IMG/VR virus record: IMGVR_UViG_3300008117_000011
Location: 159,672 to 223,671 of that record
DNA from: a virus
Strand: one strand, 5' to 3'
DNA: 64,000 bases
In this document: one piece after another, positions 17,737 through 24,752 of the stretch
Position numbering within the stretch: the stretch's first letter is position 1
How the letters are laid out: each line of letters begins with the position of its first letter
Notes under the pieces: generated by a model
The model's input: the letters and a program-made list of their open reading frames with translations, nothing else
What the model was told of the DNA's origin: nothing
Databases searched by the model: none
Program-made: the position numbers and the translations under genes

Positions 17737-18770
17737 ATTAGTTGTTGCATGTATGTTATCTTTGCAACCTCAGTAGCATTTACCCTAACAATTTGTAATG
17801 ATAAAGTATCGTTTGTATTGATTTGTATTTGACTAAGATTTTCACCATAATAATCACCATTAATATAAACTTGGAATGAACTTACATTTTCAGATGACAT
17901 AAGTTCTAAATTAAATGTGTAGTTAATTAACTCCTCAGTTTCATCGGTTGTTGTTGGGAATACAAATTCAAACACCTGTGGCTCCGGTGGATTTTCTTGT
18001 CGTTTCTTTCTTTTCTTATATGGAGTTTCAGTTTCAAATATTTGAAACGTCCTTGTAATTGCGGGACTTACCTCAAACTGATCCTCGTCAATTAAAAATC
18101 CCATCATTGTGAATTCATACTTTTGAATGTAGTATTTTCTTTTTTCAAGTTCCATCACCGATTCATCAGCAATACTATTAAGTTTTAATGGTATATAATG
18201 TCCTTTTATTGTTTGATAAGATTGTAATGATGAAAATTTCTCAAGAATAATTTGATTAAATTTATTAATCTCTCTCATTCTATTACAAACAATTGCAACT
18301 GTATATGTAATGTCACAAGGAACCGGTTGTGGTATTTTATAAATGTCATACCCATTTTTATTTCCGTCCCAAGTTGGTACTTTCATATAAAAGTATAATT
18401 TTCTATTCGGAATATTATAAACTATCGCCGGATTATTTCCGTATTTGACCTCCGGAGTTCTAATTACTGTTATGAATGGTGGTTCTGTATTTTTATCAAT
18501 GTTTTGGAAGTCCCAAGTCTCTGTAAATTGTGCCCAGTTTTGTGTTGTAATTAAAATATCAATCATTGGAATTGTTTTTCCCTCAACAACACAAGTTAGT
18601 TGGTCTCTTACAAAATCTAAAAACCCTCTATCAAGATCTGCATGTAGTAAACTTTTAGGAAGAAATGTTCCATCGGCCTCAATCATATCACGAAGTTCTC
18701 TTCTTCTAGGTAAAAGAGTTTTTTCCTCCGTAAGTGGGATATATTTTTTTATTTTTTTAGGTAAAGCCAT
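17733..18770 (-). CDS. Tail completion/sheath stabiliser protein, T4 gp15-like
   Basis: The 345-aa protein has a central block (residues about 145-245) reading PVPCDITYTVAIVCNRMREINKFNQIILEKF, with later MELEKRKYYIQKYEFTMMGFLID. The arrangement 'I-Y-L-I-R--D-MFQIVEQIL-YF' then 'RR-EW-LTFEV-GW' is that of T4 gp15, which caps the tube and sheath and joins tail to neck. The N-terminal 'GFLDFVRDQL' helix would be part of the same fold. A C-terminal extension of about 80 residues looks like an Ig-type beta domain (FQVYINGDYYGENLSQIQIN), not present in T4. It follows the gp14-like gene by 3 bp, as in T4 gene order. Confidence 0.6.
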   Translation of the reverse strand: MALPKKIKKYIPLTEEKTLLPRRRELRDMIEADGTFLPKSLLHADLDRGFLDFVRDQLTCVVEGKTIPMIDILITTQNWAQFTETWDFQNIDKNTEPPFITVIRTPEVKYGNNPAIVYNIPNRKLYFYMKVPTWDGNKNGYDIYKIPQPVPCDITYTVAIVCNRMREINKFNQIILEKFSSLQSYQTIKGHYIPLKLNSIADESVMELEKRKYYIQKYEFTMMGFLIDEDQFEVSPAITRTFQIFETETPYKKRKKRQENPPEPQVFEFVFPTTTDETEELINYTFNLELMSSENVSSFQVYINGDYYGENLSQIQINTNDTLSLQIVRVNATEVAKITYMQQLI

Positions 18771-18773
18771 TTA

Positions 18774-19286
18774 TTATAATCCTCTAAATTCATTAGGTCC
18801 AACAGGAGCCGCAGTGATACTTTTATAGAATGGACGAATTCCTCTGTATGTGTGTTTAAAATCAGAAGTTACTCTACCATCATTTACAACAGTATAATAT
18901 CTTACAAAATTTTCACTATCATAATATCCTATATAATCACCAAGATCAATATCAATCCCTAAATCTTCTAAAGTTTTTAGATAAACAGATATCGTAATGT
19001 TTCCGGGTTCAAGTTGTGCATTTTTTGTTGTTCCAACCGTTTTATTTTCTGGTGCCAATACTTGGATATACGCATTAAACTCAATTGGTGGCAAAAACTT
19101 TATACCATCTGAAACAGTTTCACCATACACATCATCTGTTTTTGTTTTTAACCTATCAACTTTATATAACACACAAGTAAAATTTAAATCACCAATTAAC
19201 CATTCTTGACCCATTTCTATTTCAAGATTAAAATCGGTATCCCCAAAAAATTTACCAAGTCTTGTTACAGGAATTCTATTTTCCAT
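18774..19286 (-). CDS. Neck protein, possibly T4 gp14-like
   Basis: The 170-aa protein contains IEMGQEWLIGDLNFTCVLYKVDRLKTKTDDVYGE and, in the second half, LGDYIGYYDSENFVRYYTVVNDG, a small beta-barrel-like segment comparable to the 'GDLIYF ... FEI-WV' part of T4 gp14. Gene order (this gene, then gp15-like, then sheath) matches T4 14-15-18. In T4, gp14 forms part of the neck between portal and tail terminator. It is shorter than T4 gp14 (256 aa) and similarity is weak, so a generic head-tail connector is the alternative. A TATTTAT element lies 15 nt before its ATG. Confidence 0.5.
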   Translation of the reverse strand: MENRIPVTRLGKFFGDTDFNLEIEMGQEWLIGDLNFTCVLYKVDRLKTKTDDVYGETVSDGIKFLPPIEFNAYIQVLAPENKTVGTTKNAQLEPGNITISVYLKTLEDLGIDIDLGDYIGYYDSENFVRYYTVVNDGRVTSDFKHTYRGIRPFYKSITAAPVGPNEFRGL

Positions 19287-19301
19287 ATTGATTATTTATT
19301 G

Positions 19302-19308
19302 ATAAATA
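19302..19308 (-). promoter_or_regulatory. TATTTAT element upstream of the gp14-like gene
   Basis: Minus-strand AATATTTATCAATAAATAATC lies 15 nt before the ATG at 19286. It would drive the two-gene unit gp14-like and gp15-like. The region is shared with the divergent helicase gene at 19346. Confidence 0.5.
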
Positions 19309-19345
19309 TTCTTTTTTTGTTTATTTTTATATATATTATTTAGTT

Positions 19346-21106
19346 TTGGATTTAAAAAATAATCTAATAGAACACAAAGCTCTTGATTTGTTAGACTCGT
19401 ATAGTGGTGCTAACAATTATATCCTTTATATGAAATCAAAAAAGGATGTAAATAAAAAGTTCTACCCCACAAGAACTCAGGCTGATTATATTATTAATTA
19501 TTTTGATGTAAAACCAAAGGTTGCAAGGAAGTGGGTTGATCTTGATTCTTATTTTGCAAATAAGTTTGCTAAAGATAGATACCTACTTGAAATACCAGAA
19601 AAAGTTTATATTGAAAAACTACTTGTTGAAAAAGATAAGTCCTACCATATTTGGGGTAAGTTCTTTGAGAAGGATAATTTATCAGAATTTTGGGTACCAA
19701 AATCATCATTAATAAAATCACATACGATAGAAAAGGTTGATATTGATTATTCTAAATATGGTCACAGACCACCTTTGTCTCACCAAAAAGAAGCGATAGA
19801 AAAACTTGTTGGGTCAAAAAGATTTATATTGGCAGACGATATGGGGCTTGGAAAAACAACCTCTACAATTATTGGAGCTCTTGAGACTGGTGCTAAAAAA
19901 ATTCTAATCATATGTCCAGCGTCACTTAAAATTAACTGGGAAAGAGAAATAAAAAACTATACCGATAGGAGTGTTTACATTTGTGAAGGAAAAAAATACT
20001 CAACAGATGAAGATTTTACAATTGTAAACTATGACATATTAAAAAACTTTTACGATCCTAAAGACAAAGAAAATTCTGAACTTGTTAAAACAAAATATGA
20101 TTTAGTAATTTTAGATGAAGCCCATATGGTTTCAAACGCTCAAGCTCAAAGAACAAAAATTATTAACAATTTTGTTAAAGATATAAAACAAGTTTGGCTT
20201 TTGACTGGAACACCAATGACATCAAGACCAATCAACTATTATAATCTTCTTAATATTATTGAAAGTCCGGTGGCACAAAACTGGATGGCGTATGCAATTC
20301 GTTATTGTCAGGGGTATCAGTTTAGAGCTGGTAATAGAAAAGTATGGAACGTAACCGGGGCTTCAAATCTTGAAGAACTCCGAGATAGGACATCAAAACA
20401 AATTCTTCGTAGATTAAAAGAAGAGGTGTTAGATTTACCTGAAAAAATAATAACCCCGGTTTATTTAAGAACCTCATCAAGAGAGTATAAAGATTTAATG
20501 GGTGAGTACTACGAGTGGTTAAAAAACAAAAAAGAAGAATCATCATCTCTTACAATTCAGTTCACAAAACTTATGAAAGTAAGAAAGGTAATCGCAAATG
20601 AAAAAGTTAAAGACACAATTGAGTTCGCACAAAATATTATAGACCAAGGAAAAAAAGTAATCATATTTACAAATTTTACCGATACCCTACAACTAATTCA
20701 TAATCACTTTGGTAAAGAATCGGTGTATCTTGATGGTAGTTGTAATAAAGTACAAAGACAATATGCTGTTGATCAATTCCAGGATAATGAAAAAATTAAA
20801 GTTTTTGTTGGTAACTTAAAAGCCGCTGGTGTTGGTCTTACATTAACCTCAGCCGAAGTTGTAATAATGAATGATTTATCTTTTGTTCCTGCGGAACACG
20901 CACAAGCTGAAGATAGGGCTTACAGATATGGTCAAAAAAATAATGTACTTGTTTATTACCCAATATTTGAAAACACAATAGAAGGTGTTGTGTATGATAT
21001 TTTAAATACAAAGAAAAAAATAATAGGGACTGTAATGGGTGATGAGGTTACAGAATCTTTTGACGTTGTTGAAGAAATCCTAAATCTTATAAACTCAAAA
21101 AGGTAG
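19346..21106 (+). CDS. SNF2-family DNA helicase/translocase
   Basis: All main SF2/SNF2 motifs are visible: motif I ADDMGLGKTTSTI (residues about 167-180), Ia ICPASLKINW, motif II LDEAHMV (about 255-261), motif III LLTGTPMTSRP, then in the second RecA domain IIFTNFTDTL, VFVGNLKAAGVGLTLT and QAEDRAYRYGQ (motif VI). It would move on double-stranded DNA using ATP, perhaps remodelling protein-DNA complexes during replication or transcription. About 150 N-terminal residues precede the helicase core. The only upstream start is TTG at 19346, since the first ATG would remove about 27 conserved-looking residues. It is divergent from the gp14-like gene. Confidence 0.93.
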   Translation: MDLKNNLIEHKALDLLDSYSGANNYILYMKSKKDVNKKFYPTRTQADYIINYFDVKPKVARKWVDLDSYFANKFAKDRYLLEIPEKVYIEKLLVEKDKSYHIWGKFFEKDNLSEFWVPKSSLIKSHTIEKVDIDYSKYGHRPPLSHQKEAIEKLVGSKRFILADDMGLGKTTSTIIGALETGAKKILIICPASLKINWEREIKNYTDRSVYICEGKKYSTDEDFTIVNYDILKNFYDPKDKENSELVKTKYDLVILDEAHMVSNAQAQRTKIINNFVKDIKQVWLLTGTPMTSRPINYYNLLNIIESPVAQNWMAYAIRYCQGYQFRAGNRKVWNVTGASNLEELRDRTSKQILRRLKEEVLDLPEKIITPVYLRTSSREYKDLMGEYYEWLKNKKEESSSLTIQFTKLMKVRKVIANEKVKDTIEFAQNIIDQGKKVIIFTNFTDTLQLIHNHFGKESVYLDGSCNKVQRQYAVDQFQDNEKIKVFVGNLKAAGVGLTLTSAEVVIMNDLSFVPAEHAQAEDRAYRYGQKNNVLVYYPIFENTIEGVVYDILNTKKKIIGTVMGDEVTESFDVVEEILNLINSKR

Positions 21107-21123
21107 AAATAACCTAATTTGTA

Positions 21124-21130
21124 TATTTAT
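21124..21130 (+). promoter_or_regulatory. TATTTAT element upstream of the SOD fusion gene
   Basis: GTATATTTATTATATAA precedes the ATG at 21138 by 7 nt. It implies that the fusion gene is expressed with the structural genes, not with the helicase ahead of it. Confidence 0.5.
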
Positions 21131-21137
21131 TATATAA

Positions 21138-23219
21138 ATGAGAGTTAAAGTAAAACACGTAAAATGTGATATGTCTGAAAAGGACAAAGAACTTATGAAC
21201 GATTTTATTAAGTTCTTACAGAAGAAGTATCCTTTAAAGGATGATATTACTATTATTTTTACCGGTGAAAGATATGGTAAAATGTCCACAGGTAGTAGGA
21301 CACAAGATTCTGAACTTAAGATTTTCACTAAAGACAGAATGAATAGGGATATTGTAAGAACATTAGCTCACGAATGGATACACGAAAGACAAATTAAAAT
21401 CCAAGGTAAAAAACCAAAACAAGATATTGGTGGTCCCCTTGAAGATGAGGCAAACGCAAAAGCTGGTTCTGCAATTAAACAGTTTGAAAAGGAGTTTCCA
21501 AAAAAAGAAGAGTTAATGTACGAAGGTATAAATAATAAGTTAAATCTGATTAACGAGCAAATCTTATTAAAGGAAAAGGAAAATATTAAAGGTGAGTTTT
21601 TAACCGAAATGAAAAAAATCGGTATTGAAAAATTACCTTATTCATATTCAGCTTTAAAACAATTTGTGGATCCGGAAACAATGGATATTCATTACAACAA
21701 ACACTATAAAGGTTATGTCAAAAAATTAAATGACGCTCTTTCTAATAAAAAAGGTGAAATGGAGCTTGAGGATATTGTAAAAACAATATCAAAGTTTAAC
21801 ACTAAAGTTAGAAACAATGCTGGTGGTGCTTTTAATCACGCGTTATTTTGGAAAATGTTATCACCAAAAAAACAATTACCAAAAGGTGAGATATTAGAAA
21901 AAATTACAAAACAATATGGTAACATCAAAAAAATGAAAGATGAATTCAATGATGTTGCTAAAGAAAGATTTGGGTCCGGATGGGTTTGGCTTGTTTTAAC
22001 AAAGACAAATAGACTTAAAATTATGTCAACACCAAACCAAGATAATCCACTTATGAATGTTATTAAAGATGGTGGATATCCACTTTTAGGTTTAGATTTA
22101 TGGGAGCATGCTTATTATTTGAAGTATAGAAATAAAAGGGATGAATACATTAAAAATTTCTGGAATTCTGTAAACTGGGAATTTGTAAATGAACTTTTTG
22201 TTTCAAAGACAACAAAAAAGTTAAATGAATCATATATGAAAATTTTATTAGAAAACGAGGATTTACAACCAGATCTGAAAAAAATTATGAGTCGTGAATT
22301 ACAAAAAATTAGACTTATACCATTAGATGCTGAGGCAGGAGCCGAAGCAATTAACAACATTACAACAGCTGAAATTTCAAGGGGGAACCTTGACTTTAAT
22401 AGGACTATAAGTGGACTTATGACTCTTGATTTATCAACTGTTTCTGAAAGATCAAAATATAGATTTAATAATTATTTTCAAAGATTTATTAAAAGCAAAA
22501 CTAGAGGTTTTGACTTTGAGGGTATGGTTACCGGATTTCTTGATGGTGAACTAGCAACAAGCTTATCGTCTCCTTATGATATCTCAACATCAGAGGGAGA
22601 TTTAATTTCTTGTAAAGTAGTTAGAGACACTAATGAAAGAATATCACTTAAAAGTATTAGGACTGGGGTTAAAGATTTTGTTGAGAAATACGAAGGGTCA
22701 GAAGAAAATAAATATATATTAAGTGGGTTAACTCAATTTCCAAATTTTTTAGAACTAGTTGTAACACACGAAAATTCAGATATACAAAATCAAGGTGAAG
22801 ATATTTTAAACAAATTACTTATTGATATTACAGGATTACTTGTTGGTGTACCAAACTCACAAAATCTTGGGGTTGATTTATACTACTATGATAAAGCTCG
22901 TCTAATTGAACTTGCTAAAACACCAGGAATTCTAAAAGCTGGAAGATCAGCTGAAGCTCAAACAATATCCTATTCGGCTAAAATACTTAAAATGGGTACA
23001 ACCAAAAGTGGGTTTATTCAGTTTCCGATTGTTACTCAAGAACAATATGCCGAATTTTTAATTGGTAATGAAAAAACAAAAGAAATTGTAAATATTTTTA
23101 ACACTATGGGTGAAAAATATGGAGTCCCAAGATTAGGTGACAATATCCCACAAGATATTATTAGGGATTTATCAAAAAATGAAAGATTCAAATTAGATAT
23201 TAGAAGAATACTTAAATAA
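21138..23219 (+). CDS. Metallopeptidase - superoxide dismutase - nuclease-like fusion
   Basis: This 693-aa protein has three parts. Residues 1-130 carry HEWIH (78-82) and a downstream LEDEAN (101-106), a zinc-metallopeptidase arrangement. Residues about 163-352 are a full-length Fe/Mn superoxide dismutase (LPYSYSAL; ligands H185, H234 in NHALFW, D320 and H324 in LDLWEHAYYLKY). Residues 373-693 are unidentified; FDFEGMVTGFLDGE, then YDIS and LISCK suggest a PD-(D/E)XK-type nuclease fold, weakly. The junctions hold L/I-x-E sites (INE 138-140, LKE 144-146, LLE 370-372) like T4 prohead protease targets. I infer a possible capsid-packaged polyprotein. The next gene is a gp13-like neck protein. Confidence 0.85.
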   Translation: MRVKVKHVKCDMSEKDKELMNDFIKFLQKKYPLKDDITIIFTGERYGKMSTGSRTQDSELKIFTKDRMNRDIVRTLAHEWIHERQIKIQGKKPKQDIGGPLEDEANAKAGSAIKQFEKEFPKKEELMYEGINNKLNLINEQILLKEKENIKGEFLTEMKKIGIEKLPYSYSALKQFVDPETMDIHYNKHYKGYVKKLNDALSNKKGEMELEDIVKTISKFNTKVRNNAGGAFNHALFWKMLSPKKQLPKGEILEKITKQYGNIKKMKDEFNDVAKERFGSGWVWLVLTKTNRLKIMSTPNQDNPLMNVIKDGGYPLLGLDLWEHAYYLKYRNKRDEYIKNFWNSVNWEFVNELFVSKTTKKLNESYMKILLENEDLQPDLKKIMSRELQKIRLIPLDAEAGAEAINNITTAEISRGNLDFNRTISGLMTLDLSTVSERSKYRFNNYFQRFIKSKTRGFDFEGMVTGFLDGELATSLSSPYDISTSEGDLISCKVVRDTNERISLKSIRTGVKDFVEKYEGSEENKYILSGLTQFPNFLELVVTHENSDIQNQGEDILNKLLIDITGLLVGVPNSQNLGVDLYYYDKARLIELAKTPGILKAGRSAEAQTISYSAKILKMGTTKSGFIQFPIVTQEQYAEFLIGNEKTKEIVNIFNTMGEKYGVPRLGDNIPQDIIRDLSKNERFKLDIRRILK

Positions 23220-23229
23220 GATATTAAAG

Positions 23230-23236
23230 TATTTAT
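23230..23236 (+). promoter_or_regulatory. TATTTAT element upstream of the gp13-like gene
   Basis: AGTATTTATATAATAAAATC lies 14 nt before the ATG at 23251, and is nearly identical to the element at 53535 (AGTATTTATAATAAAATT). Confidence 0.55.
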
Positions 23237-23250
23237 ATAATAAAATCATT

Positions 23251-24378
23251 ATGGCAATTATTGGTGAACCACAAAGAAGTCAACTATATACTAAAGTAAG
23301 ACATTTACTTGGTGCCCCACAAAGAAGTGTGGAATTAGAGGACGAACAAATGGATACATTACTTGAATTCTCAATTGATGAATATTCACAGTATGTCCAA
23401 GATTGGTTAATTGAATCTCAATGGACCGCTCTTAATAACTTAAATCTGGATACGCAATCTTTAAGTAGGGCTTTTACGACTAGAAGTTTGGATTATGAAA
23501 CAAGATATACTTACGCCTATTCTAAGATAGTTGGTTTGCAGGCCGGTGGTGAATGGGAATTAAAAAAAGATTATATACAATTAGTACCAAATCAACAGAT
23601 ATATGAAATACCGGCGGGTAGAGAATTAAATGAATTATTGTGGTTTACGCCAGCAACAATGAACAATATGTTATTTGATCCTTGGGCTTTTGGGGGTATC
23701 GCTGGTGGTGGTATTGCTGGTCCAGCAGGTTACGCTCAAGTTGGTAACTTATCTGGTAGTTACTTTATGATGCCAGCTTTTGATATGCTTTTAAGGATGC
23801 AAGAAATTAATATACAAAGAAGAATTATTGCTGGTGATTTAACTTATAGAGTAACCGCTCTTCCGGGTGGGAAAAAGGCGGTTCACTTAATGAACACACC
23901 AGGTGGTAAATTTGACTTTGGTAACTCAACCCTTATGAAGGGTAGAGTTTGGTATTGGTATTATGACACAACTGATGGTGACAAGGATAAGTGTCTGGCC
24001 GATAATCCGGATATTATTAAATTACCATCTGATGTTCCGTTTGACAAAATGAACTGGGATGAGTTAAATAATCCAGCACAAGTTTGGGTTAGAAGATGGT
24101 TTATCGCATATTGTAAAGAAACATTATCTAGAGTTCGTGGAAAATTTAGTGGTAACTTAAAAACTGGTGATGGTGGTGATTTAACAATGGATTATACCTC
24201 ACTTGCAACTGAAGCCAAAGATGAAAAGTCAAAATTAATTGAAGAACTAATTGGTGCTGAAGGAAGACTTACAAGATTGAAACCTGAAAAGGTTATGGAA
24301 AGGGAGGCTCTTATTGCTGAAAACTTAAATAAACAGCTCAAGTTTAGAGCGATGCCGAGACAAATTTATGTAATATAA
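23251..24378 (+). CDS. Neck protein, T4 gp13-like
   Basis: The 375-aa protein opens with VRHLLGAPQRSVELEDEQMDTLLEFSIDEY, matching the 'LGAP--NVELT-DQI---I--AL--Y' start of T4 gp13. Its C-terminal part VRRWFIAYCKETLSRVRGKFSG, then GGDLTMDYTSLATEAKDEKSKLIEEL, corresponds to the gp13 'VKAYA-ALAKE--G-I--KF-G--LPGG-TIDG--L--EA--EKE-L-EEL'. The middle has a Gly/Ala-rich stretch (GGIAGGGIAGPAGYA) and a MLLRMQEINIQRR segment. gp13 joins the portal vertex to the tail. It ends in TAATG shared with the next gene, indicating translational coupling. Confidence 0.8.
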   Translation: MAIIGEPQRSQLYTKVRHLLGAPQRSVELEDEQMDTLLEFSIDEYSQYVQDWLIESQWTALNNLNLDTQSLSRAFTTRSLDYETRYTYAYSKIVGLQAGGEWELKKDYIQLVPNQQIYEIPAGRELNELLWFTPATMNNMLFDPWAFGGIAGGGIAGPAGYAQVGNLSGSYFMMPAFDMLLRMQEINIQRRIIAGDLTYRVTALPGGKKAVHLMNTPGGKFDFGNSTLMKGRVWYWYYDTTDGDKDKCLADNPDIIKLPSDVPFDKMNWDELNNPAQVWVRRWFIAYCKETLSRVRGKFSGNLKTGDGGDLTMDYTSLATEAKDEKSKLIEELIGAEGRLTRLKPEKVMEREALIAENLNKQLKFRAMPRQIYVI

Positions 24379-24752
24379 TGAGTGGATTTAGAGTAGAAAA
24401 TCTTACACCAAGAAAGAACGTTGTAAGATATCAAACACAAACTATTGTTGAACAACCAAAACCAATTGAGTTGCCAAAAGAAATTCAAAAAATAATATCA
24501 GACCCTATTTACACAACTGGTCTAGAAACATTACTTGTTGTTAAGGGTGAAGGTTCTGAAGTGACACTTAACTCAAGTGAGAATGAAAAAATTACAATTA
24601 AATCACTTACAACAGTTCTAATTAAATCAGATGTTGGTGCAATTGATGAAGAATGGGACGAACTCCTTTTAGAAAAAGGTGCTTGTGTTCACTTCCAATT
24701 CGTTGAGGGTAACTGGTACATATTAAGTTCTGACGGTCTGAAGATGAGTTAG
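24378..24752 (+). CDS. Small structural protein, beta-domain
   Basis: I do not recognise a named family. The 124-aa protein has a polar N-terminal arm (residues 1-50, with IVEQPKPIELPKEI) and a C-terminal beta-rich domain (GLETLLVVKGEGSEVTL, then IDEEWDELLLEKGACVHF, ending NWYILSSDGLK). That last pattern, a 'W-E--L-KGA-V-F ... WYI-SSDG-K' cap, resembles C-terminal domains of fibre and decoration proteins of similar phages. It starts one base into the stop codon of the gp13-like gene and its stop overlaps the convergent polymerase stop by 4 bp. A virion surface role is likely but unproven. Confidence 0.65.
   Translation: MSGFRVENLTPRKNVVRYQTQTIVEQPKPIELPKEIQKIISDPIYTTGLETLLVVKGEGSEVTLNSSENEKITIKSLTTVLIKSDVGAIDEEWDELLLEKGACVHFQFVEGNWYILSSDGLKMS

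Noticed and set aside
21138-23219. Chimeric assembly of three genes in one frame
   Set aside because: Codon use and composition are even across the joints, no frame break or repeat is seen, and short helical linkers with L/I-x-E sites occur at both joints. It stays possible but less likely than a true fusion.
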